Assembly: GCA_030407315.1 (NCBI GenBank)
Contig: JALQPE010002462.1
Span: forward strand, 88,141-152,140
DNA length: 64,000 nucleotides
DNA from: Asparagopsis taxiformis
Taxonomy: Eukaryota > Rhodophyta > Florideophyceae > Bonnemaisoniales > Bonnemaisoniaceae
Direction of reading: 5' to 3'
Both the position numbers and the translations under genes were made by a program. Of the stretch, positions 21,718-32,400 are shown piece after piece; within the stretch, counting starts at the first letter, position 1, and the number at the start of each line of letters is the position of its first letter. The notes under the pieces are model-generated. The model searched no databases, was not told where the DNA came from, and saw nothing but the letters and a program-made list of their open reading frames with translations.

Positions 21718-22680
21718 CAGGGCGAGGACTGGCTTTCCGCAATGTGGTTTGTAATTAAAAAATATGAAAAACATTTTCTGTATTATTCCATCGATGCACT
21801 GACAATTAAACAGGTGTGCGTGACCCTTACACGGCGATCAATAAAACGATTGGTCCGGTTTCATCGCCTCCGTAAGAAGTTACACCAAACTCCTTTGGGC
21901 GTTATCTAGAGTTCTGTCCACAGCAAGAATACCTCGACCTTTGATTCTCCTCATCACCGATCACACTAATTCTAACAAATCTCGGTTTCATCGTTTAATG
22001 GACAAAACGCTCTCAGTTGTGTCGTAACGTCGTTTCACAATTTTCGCCAGTCTTTATAAATTGGAGAGGGAATGAGTTTCATATCGACTGCACCTTTCTC
22101 ATGCTGCCCATTAGCGCACGCGTGTTGCTATTCATCGGCACTCTAGTTTCGATTGCAATCTCAATTCCCACCAGGAATATTTTTTTTCTGAATGTGAGAA
22201 CGGTGACTCTTGCCCAAAGCAAACGCCTAGCAAAGCGTTACTGGTTGGCTTTCTACATCGTTTTGCGCTGGAATTCCGCTCATGAACCCTGTTGGGAACG
22301 CGATCTCATCTGTCAAGTACTGTAATTACCCGATTTAGCAAACCATGCTGTGTTCGCATCGAATACCATTGTCGCTGTAAACAGCGAAGGGGTGCACAAG
22401 ATATGGCAGATCACCGGAGGCGGAAGCGTAGACCGCTTATACTTTAACTGGAATCACAATTCTGGAAAGTCGTTCCGTTTCATTATTTCTTCATCTATTT
22501 CACATGGACAAATATTAGATGTCCTTCCGTCTCTTCGACTTGGTTATGAGTTCACTATACCAGCAGCCTTACGCCAATGTCATGTATTACTTACGATGGA
22601 CAAACCATGGCAAAGTTTTCTTCATCTACATCTCTAGAAGAGAATAGTTGATCTCTTGAGTGCAATATATCTTGTGTCAT
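21718..22680. other. Intergenic, no supported gene
   Basis: Downstream of the F4 gene the sequence is AT-rich (21755-21790), fitting a 3' end. Frames at 22017-22325 and 22350-22637 have no supporting paralogue. Confidence 0.4.
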
Positions 22681-23390
22681 TCAGTGATATTCGCGATTAG
22701 CCTTGTCGGATGCATCCAAAAGTCCTTTCCAGTACTTCAGTTCATACTGGGCGCACGCTTTGGGAATGAGCAGAATTTGCATGCTACTCAGGAACTCTCG
22801 TACCTCATGGGCAGAGACTCCAGGTGGTCCAGGAAAAAGGGCACACAATATTTTGGATATAATGAAAGGTGAAGGCACCCAACTGTCCTTGTTCTTCACT
22901 TCACCGGTTTGCAAATCATACAATGTTTCGTACAGTGAAAATTTCAAGTAATCAGAGTCTTACTCTCGATACGGCGCAACAAGAAAGAAATTGCGGAATG
23001 AAACCTGCTACTCGAAAAAGAAAAGATAGCATCTCTACAAGCTCCACTTATATCTGCAGATGCAATAGAGCCACTTGACTGAGGCACCCCTGGTGGTGTT
23101 CCCATATTTCGTAAGGTATGCACTTGACCATCGAAGGCACATGCGATGACGACATCCAGCCCATACAGGACTCTTCTATACAGAGAACCAGGCAGAATCC
23201 CACTGATACCAATCGCATCCACCCAGGCCAGTTGGTCTCTAATGCAGTCTGAGATAGCTTTAACTGCGAAAGCGTGACGGGTTTTGCAAACTTTGTTAAG
23301 ACGTGTAGGGGTGCTGCATGAAGAAAGAGCTTTGGAAGACGAAAATTGCAAGTTGCGAAGTACAACTGGTGCTACAAAGGCAAAGTCCAT
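22681..23390 (-). pseudogene. Unrecognised gene or relic in two frames
   Basis: A frame of 148 codons starts at ATG 23390 (MDFAFVAPVVLRN) and ends at 22944. A second frame without an ATG (LKFSLYETLYDLQTG to NREYH) runs 22947-22681 in a different phase. The two abut, so they may be one gene with a frameshift or an unspliced intron at about 22945. Composition looks protein-like (LVWVD-type aliphatic runs, VLYGLDVVIACAFDGQVHTL), but I recognise no domain and see no paralogue in the window. Confidence 0.3.
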
Positions 23391-24915
23391 TTTTCCGAGA
23401 GAGTTTGACTTTAGACGAAATATGGTTGGAGCAGCAATCCCTGCTACTCCAATCTAAAGTCTAAACTAGGCTCAGATTCTGCTCAGAGCTAGATTTATTT
23501 TCAGAAACGAGAAATAGAGACCAACCTTTAGTATCGAGCTCGAGATTAGGTAATCGAGATACTGGAAAATCCCCGGGAGGCTACTGTTATGCGGTAACAT
23601 CAACGAATGCGCCAATAACTAATATTATAATGGGTGCGTTTTTCGTGTGTCGAAATGAATTGCTTTGCAACTTCAGTATCACTGCTCGAATGTAGCTAAT
23701 CTTTTGTCCTTTTCTCGTCAGAATTCACTGCAACTCACTTGAAACAACAATGTTGACATGTCATTGTGAATATGAACCCCTGATCACTTAAGGGACTATT
23801 CGTTTTATCCTGACACCAGGTTGCGATAGAGGATTATCATATTCCCACGGACATGAAACCAAGGATTCAAACTATTTCTCATCACATGAAAGCATCACAT
23901 TGCTTCATTGTACCCAGCGCAATCCGGGCGGGTGCAATCTAAAGAAAAAGGTATTCCATGCCTGGATTCAAGAGTATGCAAGTCTTCATGTGCTTCTAGA
24001 CCTCAATGCGTCGAGCGTGGGCACGTGTTGGATATTCTGACACTCCTATATCTATCATGGCTCCGAAAGCCAGGTTTTTGACGGACTGATGAATTCGCTC
24101 CGATATGCCTTCTCTTTCTTGAGTTGTCGCGATCTCATCTTTGCAACGCTGTAATCGAAAGCGCATGGCGTCACACTAAACGGTGTGATAGGCGTTTCGG
24201 AAACACTGTCCAGAGAAGCGATTCTGGAATGTACTATCCTATCTGACCGAATTGCTAATTGTGCAGCCTTTTATCAAACAAATCTAGGCAGCGGAATCGT
24301 TTTTCGCGAAAGAGAAGAAGAATTGTTTTGGCTTCACGGCTCTACCCACAATCATCGGGTCTGATATTCTCCTCGGAACTGCGGGAAAAATTTATGAAAC
24401 TTCTGCAAGTTGTACAAAGTGAACACTCGCGGTCATTATGTATGCCAACTGAGATTCAGAAGCTTCTCCCTCCAAAGAAACAAGGACGTGAAACTAATGA
24501 GTTTGCGACCAGATGCTCCATTGCTGATCCATGGGCTGAATTGCTTTAATTTTCCGTTCTGATGATAAGGAAAGCGTTGGAATATTCCAGATATATATGA
24601 AAGTAGTACTTAGAAGCAATCCATAAAGCTTTAGCCGACTTTAAGATAAGAGTCGGGACAGTTGTGAACGTATATCAACTTGGTATAATTGACGTTGAAG
24701 TTTGGACGTTGCTTTGTGCGAACGTTTTGTAGTCGTTCTATTTGGACAGTGCGTCACAATTCACATTGTCATAAAATAATTACGGAAAGTAATTAGATTA
24801 TGAAGGCGTAGGTCTGTCTGCGAGTGGCAGAGTTTTCTATTTCTTACCGAGTTTCATTGCACGTGCCATTAGAATAAAATTTGGAGTCGAAATCGATGAA
24901 CACGTTTCGAGGAGC
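23391..24915. other. Long gene-poor stretch
   Basis: No supported gene in 1.5 kb. A plus-strand frame at 24259-24549 (96 codons) lacks any paralogue. The stretch separates two groups of families and may be degraded gene sequence. Confidence 0.4.
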
Positions 24916-25550
24916 ATGATGGGACAAAATGGTTGTCTCCATCACATGTCGAGTATGAACAAAGTCACACGAGCCGTATATCGTATCACAGGCATGCACT
25001 TGTCTTCGCTTCGCGTAACGCACATCGTTCTTCAACCAGTCATCAACGAACTTTTGGCTATAGACGTTGCAGTGAAGGAGATCGATATAAAATTCACTTT
25101 GCCAAGCGGACAATAGGCGTTCCACCGGGATATTGTGGAAGGAAAGCTGTCGGAACATGAAGAAATTAAATTAATTCCTCGAATGGAGTCGGTCATGTTC
25201 CGGAGAGTGAAGCTTCGCATGGAATTGAACAATACTCGTCTTTGCGCTGACCGCTGTATTTCCTGGAGGGGGCATAGCATAGAGATATGCCGAGAAACTT
25301 GGATCTTGAGAAATCGTACTTGGACCTTTTTGTACCCTTCGCAATGACATTCTCGAACGAATGTGGGTTGGACAGGAGGAGAATTTATCCATGTACTGAT
25401 GAATTGTTTGAACGGCCGTTTACAGACTTGCGCCGTTTCATCAATGGCTACAGTTTACCGATATCCTGGATTGGAGAAAGTAGTGCAGATGAAGGTAGAC
25501 GAAGAGGCGGAGCGGCAGATAGCTGCGGGATGCCGTGACGGGTATTGAGA
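24916..25550 (+). pseudogene. Decayed C-terminal fragment of an F3 gene
   Basis: On the plus strand, KEIDIKFTLPSGQ (before a stop at about 25114) matches KGEIATFELVVPKD of the intact F3 protein. NLDLEKSYLDLFV (25290s) matches TIGLAKVKYTDVLNF. WTGGEFIHVL with MKVDEEAERQIAAGC (25365-25530) matches GRGEFNGVLEKMIKMQVDEKAERKI split over three frames. The order is that of F3, so this is a frameshifted relic, inverted relative to the intact gene, immediately upstream of the full F1 gene. Confidence 0.6.
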
Positions 25551-25886
25551 CGCGGTAGGAATCTGTGCAAGTTAGGTATTGCTGAGGTACGGGAGGTGTC
25601 TACAACTAATGTTAGTGTCATACGAGACGAGATGGGGCTGCGTACAAGGTTGACAATGATAAGTCGGAAGGATACATACAAAGTAAGTGAGAGCCACATG
25701 TGTTGTTCGGCGAGAAACGCATGTTGATGCTCGGGTGGCAATACTGTGCAGGGGGGCAATATACTAGACCGACCGAGCGCTTAATTGCCGTAGAAATTGT
25801 TCCCTGACCGTCCCAACCGCGATTCTTTTTCCACCTGCTATTGCTACCCTAATACGTCACGCCTATCCGGCGTGTGTCTCTCCGCC

Positions 25887-28532
25887 ATGGCGTCACACGA
25901 CAATGAGATCACATGCGACAGAAGAATCAAGCCTCGGCGTCCCATATTGCCCTTGGTTGAATTTGCGACTGTCGACGCTGATCACCAAAGCGTGGCCATT
26001 TTAACGACTCTCGGTAGCGTGTTTGTCTATCACATTCCAACCGAACAAACCAAACGAGTTGCGCTCCGACAAAAGCGCGTCGAGACGGTGCTGGCCATAG
26101 CCGACGGCTTTGTGGCCGTCTGTAATACAGACACCATGGAGCTGCACTTCATGAACAGCGACGCCAAAATTTCCCAACTGCAAGGAACTGAACCCATGTT
26201 CACGTCGGATCCTAGAGTTTGCTCGCTATCTGCAAATGCAGAGTTCTTCGGTATTGTCAGTAAAGACACGACGACGGGTCTACGTACCGCAACTGTGTTC
26301 AATCGATCCGATTGGAATACTCCGCATCAAACCTGGGATGAGCACGACTACGAATACATCAACTTTTCCCCAGATGGCACTACGACATTTCTGCTCGCTG
26401 GTCGACATTTGTTTGCTTTTGACACCCTCAAAGGCTCGCATCGTGCTAGTTTACCGATAGATCGTTACGGAAAATACAAGCGCAACTTTGGAGTCGCCGC
26501 CAACCAATCTGTCGATCATGTCGCTGTCGCAGACGGTACAACTTTAAGAATATGGAATGTTAATAATACGGAAACACCCGTCAAAACCATGTCAGCGTAT
26601 CAATCGCCACGCTCCCGTTCTCTTGCAGCTTGTGCGATATCTCAAGACGGTTCCCGAGTAGTGGCTGCGCTTCCAGAACGCAAAATCGGCGTGTGGGACA
26701 CAACGACATGTTCGCACATTGCAACATTCGTTGGACATGACTCCAAACTCTATGCATGTGATATAACATCCGACGGAACCTCCATACTTTCTGTTGATGA
26801 ATTATTTGAAATACGCACATGGCAGATACCAATCGATGACCAAGCTCAACCTGAATCTGCAGCTTCATCCGATTCTTCATCAGACTTTGGGGAAACACAA
26901 ATCCGAAAAATCGCAGCAAACCCAGTTCAACCCGAAGTGCAGGTCAAAAAAGTGTTTTCCATGCCCACATCAGCCATAGTCTCCACGCATTCGACGACCA
27001 CCGTCTCCGTCCTGGAGCATGCCTTTGCGAAAATTCTCTCCGACCCCAGTCTACTGGACCAGTCCTTCATCATTGATCACATTTCGGCCGTCAATGTGAA
27101 ATCGGCATCGGACCTACTCGCCGGCCATAACATCGTTCTATTCGCCATTCGAGCAGGTGTGATTACGCGCAGCAACATCCATACCATAGCAGATTCTCGC
27201 TGGTATCTGCAGGATAACTTGTACTTGCCCGCCAGCAAACTCACGGCAGAGAATGGCGACTTACTGGACGCTGTGTTCCACCACGCAGAAAGTCTGGGGA
27301 TATTGAAGGATGGGTACTGCTTCAAGATGGCCAGAGAGATCCGAAAAGACCTGCAGAAGGATCTGCGATCCGTCGGACAGGCTGTGAGCGATATGGCTCA
27401 ACGCCTATGTGATCTAGAACAGCGCGTTGGCGGCGTGGAGACCGACATGCAGGATGTGCACAATAGGATCAACAAAATAGCAGTGAATGAACAGAAGCTA
27501 CAGGACGCTGTCATAGGGCTGTCCGATGCGTTGAAACAGCTGCAAAACTCGAATCGCAAAGACGATAAACGTACCATGTACGCTGCAGTCGCAAAATGTC
27601 TGCTGAGCTTCATCCCGCTGGTCGGGCAGGCCATAGGTGAAGTAGCTGTAACTGCCGCAGAGCTGCTCATGAATTTCAACAAAAGAGACGTGATGCCAGA
27701 TGAATTGCAGCGCACAAAATCAATTCTTACACAGATCACGCAGGTGGATCTAAGTAACGTGCAGGTGGCACGGTACGCATTCTCGGGAAAGGCACTAGAT
27801 AAATTGGCGTTACCCACTCGAAACGCACTACTCCAAAGTGTGCTCGAAAGTGGGTTTGAAAGCGTCGACGCGGTTGAGAGCATGCTAGTAGAGCTTGTCC
27901 ATGACATCACAGCCAGCGACGAGCCGATGGCACTGCTGGATATTGGAGACTCTGCGTGGCTGTCCGAACCGGGTGGGGCGACCAGTGCGGCAGGCTCATC
28001 GCAGGGAATTGATTCGCTCGACGAGGAGGCACAAAAGTACTTTCAGTACGTGTGCTTGAACAAAGGAGAGCAGGAACTGAGCATTGAGGAAACAAAAGTG
28101 GAGTTGAACCGGGTATTGGAACGCTGTAACGGACTGCATGGGATAGATGAGGACACTGTTGAGAACATGTTTTTCGAGATCGCTGACGAGGACGCGGAAA
28201 TGGTGAGCGAGGAGATATTTGTGGAGATGTTCCAACGGGTGCGAGAAGATCAGGAGGAACAAAATGCAATGCGTGCGCTGATTGACGAGTGCCGCATGCG
28301 GTCCCGGAAACGGGCAGATCCGAAAGCGTATCTGAGCATGCGAATGGCGGCGCGATTGCTGTGCAATGTCGACAAGGAGATGACGGATCGGGGGATTTGG
28401 GCGGCGAGGAAGTGCGTAGACGTAGAGAAAGCTGTGCAGCTATGGAAGAGTGCGGACGATGATGGTATCGTGACGGTTGATGAGGGCGTGTTCATATGTG
28501 CGATGGAAGCGATGGTAAAAATCAGTGAGTGA
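25887..28532 (+). CDS. Full-length F1: WD40-like propeller, coiled coil, hydrophobic segment, EF-hands
   Basis: 881 residues from ATG 25887, which lies in a strong context (GCCATGG); the open frame extends 30 codons upstream without an ATG. Residues about 30-330 are WD40-like blades (INFSPDGTTTF, ACAISQDGSRVVAAL, IGVWDTTTCSHIATFVGH). Residues about 370-470 form a conserved domain shared by all F1 copies (ILSDPSLLDQSFI, DLLAGHNIVLFAIRAGV). Residues about 480-555 are a heptad coiled coil (DMAQRLCDLEQRVGGVE). Residues 563-595 are hydrophobic with a Pro-Gly break (LLSFIPLVGQAIGEVAV), a possible membrane hairpin. The C-terminal 280 residues contain two EF-hand-like loops (DEDAEMVSEE; ADDDGIVTVDEG), weaker than the perfect loop of the copy at 4706. 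It lies tail to tail with NLR-A, 914 bp apart. A calcium-responsive scaffold or membrane-acting effector is possible; this is inference. Confidence 0.85.
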   Translation: MASHDNEITCDRRIKPRRPILPLVEFATVDADHQSVAILTTLGSVFVYHIPTEQTKRVALRQKRVETVLAIADGFVAVCNTDTMELHFMNSDAKISQLQGTEPMFTSDPRVCSLSANAEFFGIVSKDTTTGLRTATVFNRSDWNTPHQTWDEHDYEYINFSPDGTTTFLLAGRHLFAFDTLKGSHRASLPIDRYGKYKRNFGVAANQSVDHVAVADGTTLRIWNVNNTETPVKTMSAYQSPRSRSLAACAISQDGSRVVAALPERKIGVWDTTTCSHIATFVGHDSKLYACDITSDGTSILSVDELFEIRTWQIPIDDQAQPESAASSDSSSDFGETQIRKIAANPVQPEVQVKKVFSMPTSAIVSTHSTTTVSVLEHAFAKILSDPSLLDQSFIIDHISAVNVKSASDLLAGHNIVLFAIRAGVITRSNIHTIADSRWYLQDNLYLPASKLTAENGDLLDAVFHHAESLGILKDGYCFKMAREIRKDLQKDLRSVGQAVSDMAQRLCDLEQRVGGVETDMQDVHNRINKIAVNEQKLQDAVIGLSDALKQLQNSNRKDDKRTMYAAVAKCLLSFIPLVGQAIGEVAVTAAELLMNFNKRDVMPDELQRTKSILTQITQVDLSNVQVARYAFSGKALDKLALPTRNALLQSVLESGFESVDAVESMLVELVHDITASDEPMALLDIGDSAWLSEPGGATSAAGSSQGIDSLDEEAQKYFQYVCLNKGEQELSIEETKVELNRVLERCNGLHGIDEDTVENMFFEIADEDAEMVSEEIFVEMFQRVREDQEEQNAMRALIDECRMRSRKRADPKAYLSMRMAARLLCNVDKEMTDRGIWAARKCVDVEKAVQLWKSADDDGIVTVDEGVFICAMEAMVKISE

Positions 28533-29446
28533 AAAATGTCCAATGATTTGCAAAAACATCCGCGGCGGGTATCGTCCAACTGCGCTGCGCTGCTCGCGCA
28601 GATGGTCCGACTTTATTGCTGCACAGGAGTCCTGTAGACAATGCTGCGGAAATATCTGCGTCGTTGGAACATCCACTCCGACACATTCCACTCTTCCAGT
28701 CGCACTCGTGCGCAACATGCGGCCGTCCAACAACTCGATAATTGGCAATCCCATCATTCGACTTTTACTTGATCAAACACGCTATTTCACGCCGATCAGC
28801 AACGTGGGCGAGATATGACGCTGCTCAATCGATCCGGAGCCTTTGCGCCCTGCGTGTGCACCCACATCAACCCGTCTGCTCCCAATCGGGACTCCAGCTG
28901 CCACTCAATTAACTAGTTATCATGCCTCTACTCGGTCTGCCCAGAACTTTCACTGCGCCCAATATCGGCGCTCACAGATTCGTGCTAATCGTATGTTTCG
29001 GTGGATCGGTGGCATTCCCCCAGTCTCCGTCTCCGAAATCCTTGTACTGCGAAATTGCGCACACCAACTGGTTGAACATGACTCTGTCATCTCCGGCTCA
29101 TGCGTCACACCGATCAGCCAACTTCCTCTCATCCTCTCATACCTATCCACCTCAGTTTAGCATGCTGAGGTCAAAAGCTCTTGAACGCTTTTTCACCAGC
29201 ACAGATATAGATGTGTTCCAGCCATTCATCACAGTTGTACTGCTCTGTTCCTGTTTAGGCTTGTGTGACGAAAGCGCTAGTCATATTCAACTGAAATGAG
29301 CGCGTCCCAGTCGACAGTTCCCGTTCGACAAGTACTAAATTAATTTATTGAACCAGTCGCGTCCATCCATTCCGTGTGTCGCAGTTGAATACAGGTTAGA
29401 CTACTATGGAACTTCATTTGTTTATCAACAAATTCTTGGTATTGCT
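28533..29446. repeat. Conserved F1-NLR spacer, copy 1
   Basis: This spacer between the stop codons of F1 and NLR-A recurs at 48308-49225 and, from about 28670 onward, at 34905-35678. It is at least as conserved as the flanking coding sequence. All copies keep a plus-strand frame of 125 codons (here 28922-29299, MPLLGLPRTF to HIQLK). The differences I can see among copies are mostly amino-acid changing (about six against two silent in the first third), so coding constraint is not supported. It presumably holds both 3' UTRs; recent homogenisation explains the identity. Confidence 0.7.
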
Positions 29447-32400
29447 CTAGGCGATAGTACAGCTGAACCATTGCGCAAGATTTAGACCAACAGTTGTTCC
29501 ACTTTTCCGACGCCCCATCGCCTCCACGATTGCGTCTCTGATCTCTTCAACAAATTTCCGTTGCGCAGCCTTTTCCGCTGCGCTATCCCCATTCGTCACT
29601 CTGTTCTTGTTCTCGATGCCAGTTATATTCCTCAGAGATTGCAGCGCCTTCAACACATCCCCGACTCCATATTCCCGCTCCTTCGCCATTCGCTGCAGGA
29701 ATCCCTCCTTCATGAACACGCTCTCTCCCTTCTCGTCAACCAAACTAAACAGCGACTTCTCATCTCTGCAATCATTCAGCGTCAAGCGGTAGAAGACAGG
29801 AATGATGATTACTTCATGTTCACCCCCCTGACGGAATCGCTCCAAGAAGCACATCAATTCCTTCAGCGTCCACTTCCGCGCAGCAAACTCCGGTGACAGG
29901 ATCACCACTGCAATCTTCGCAGTGCGCATAGCGTTGATCATCTTCGCAGATGCCTTTTGCCCGGGTCGCAGCTCTGCCTTGTCTAGAAATACTTTGAAAC
30001 CCAGTGCAACCAGCAGGTCGTATAGCGGCTCGGCGATAGTCCACTTGTCAGTACCGGCGTGACTAATGAACACGTCGTAGACTTCATCTGATGGAGGTCG
30101 ATGTGGATGTGGTTGTGAAAGTGGTGGCAGAGGTGGCTCATCTTGGCGCGGGAGTTGAGTGCTGTCTATGACCAGATCAATGTGATACATACGGTACAAC
30201 GATGAAATAAATAGTCGGGATGTATCAAGGAAATAATGAGCTCCATCGACATCACCTTCCACGGTGGCTATAGTGAAGGATGAGTCGCCTTCCTTGTATG
30301 TTACATTCGATGGAAATGAAAAATCGTACAGGTCGAACTCTCGATTGCAAACAAGCCGAGGATTTGCAGCTATGTTCGATGCAGTACTGTCGCCATCGGG
30401 TTGTACTTCGTCAAACAGCTCCCCTGACGATACATTCCACGACATTGATTTGCTCTCAGCTACTCCCATCTCTTCGTCTACGCAGACAACTGCAATGGCT
30501 GAGATGAGGCTACAATCCGGGCTGAACCACATCGACTCAATGTCTCGCTCTAGACCTTCTTGCGCCGTACTACTGGAGTCATCAGAACCTGAAGAATGCG
30601 ATGACACTTGTTCACCGTCGGGTGTTAACGACAACGCCCAACCATCAAGATCTGAGAATGAGTGCAGCACATTGCCGTTCTGCACGTCGACGACATGGAC
30701 GGTACAGTTTCTTGCACCAGCATGAAATGCAACAAATCGGCGATTGTTTGACACAGCGAGTGGATCAGACCAAATATAATTATTCGGAATTTTGCAGCTG
30801 GAAATGACGCGATCGGTTTGTTGTGACACGTCCTCCATGCTGCGTATCTCCAGACTTTCCGACCGATAATTCCGCGTCAACATTGTTGCCGCATCCTCAG
30901 AAACTGCAAAAGTGTTCACGCCCGGTAAGAACACATCGTCTTGTTCGTTGCTGCTGCTGATGGGCTGCGCATCCCAAACTTGTACTTTTCTCCCATCCAA
31001 CCCGAACAATTCCGAGTCATCTCTGATACAAAACATACAGTCAGAATAAATGAATGCATTGGGAAGAGTCTGCATCAACGATGCGTCCCGACCGTCGTTG
31101 CTAACACGCCACATCCAGATAAATTCTATATCCGCGGAATATAAAAAGCGCCCATCACTACTGAATAGTACACTTTCCACCCCACCGATAGATTTTTCAG
31201 ATGACGTCCAGAGATTTTCGCCGCTCCGCACATCCCAAATCCGAGTCGTTTTATCATCCGATCCTGAGGCCAGTAAGTTCCCATCACGTGTCAGCGCCAC
31301 GCAGTTCACACGATCTGCGTGCCCCTCAAACACTCTCGCACTGTCAAAGCTTTCAGTTTCCCAGACATGGATATTTCCATCCCATGACCCGGATACCATA
31401 ATATCTTCACTTCCACTCACTGCCAGCGAAGATACGAGATTATCATGCGCGTTGACAGTTTGAATTGTCGTACCGCTATCTATATCCATCACTACGAGTC
31501 GTCCTCGACTAGTACCAACAACCAATTTCCCCACCGATGGCAGTACTTGCATACTGGTGGACTTCTCTTCGTGTTCTAGTTCAGCTTCCATAGATCTCCA
31601 TTTCTCGTACTCTTTCCAAATAATGACTTGTCCTTTGCGACTGCATGAATATATCAACTCCGAAGAGCGGTCGAAAAACACATTCATTACCACGTCATCT
31701 TCCTCATATCCAATGAGCGACTTCTTCACTTTCCCATCGCGACTGTTCAATACATTAACCTCTCCTTCCCACCCTCCCACAACCACTTCTTCTCCCGCCC
31801 CAGTACATATGCATCTTCCCCCACTCTCCAGCCCCAGCACACGTTTCAGCGAGCTCCTCCCACTCCTCAACACCCCAGGCCCAGCACGAGCCCAAGGCCG
31901 ACGCCCGTATCGCTCAATACTACAAATTATTCTCTCCACTATAACGCTTTCGCTTGACACATCTCGCAATCTTCCGTACAACTGAAATGTGCACTCTTTT
32001 CTGTTCTCAACGCAATATGGTACCATACAGAGCACCATTGCCCGCTCAACAATACCAATATCGCTCATAACTCTTCTACACATTTCAGTCTTCTCGCTCT
32101 TCTCCAAATGCATTCGTAGCAGTTGCAATTCAGAGATGATCTTCTGAAACGGCAGTTGCTCCTTGTTATCGTTCATTTCCTCAATCCAGCGATACTCCGT
32201 CAGCAGTTGCAGCGCGTCGGTCGCCTGTCCGGCTCCGACAAGGTGTCGAACGACGTTATCGATCATGTATTTATCTTTGCTCCCCAGTTTCCACCATTCT
32301 TCTCCTGCCGTGCTATTCGATTCTTCATCCACTTGTTCATCGTTTGCGACTTCGCATGTCCGTATCGATGCCCGGTATGCATCAACAAACCGAGCATGCC

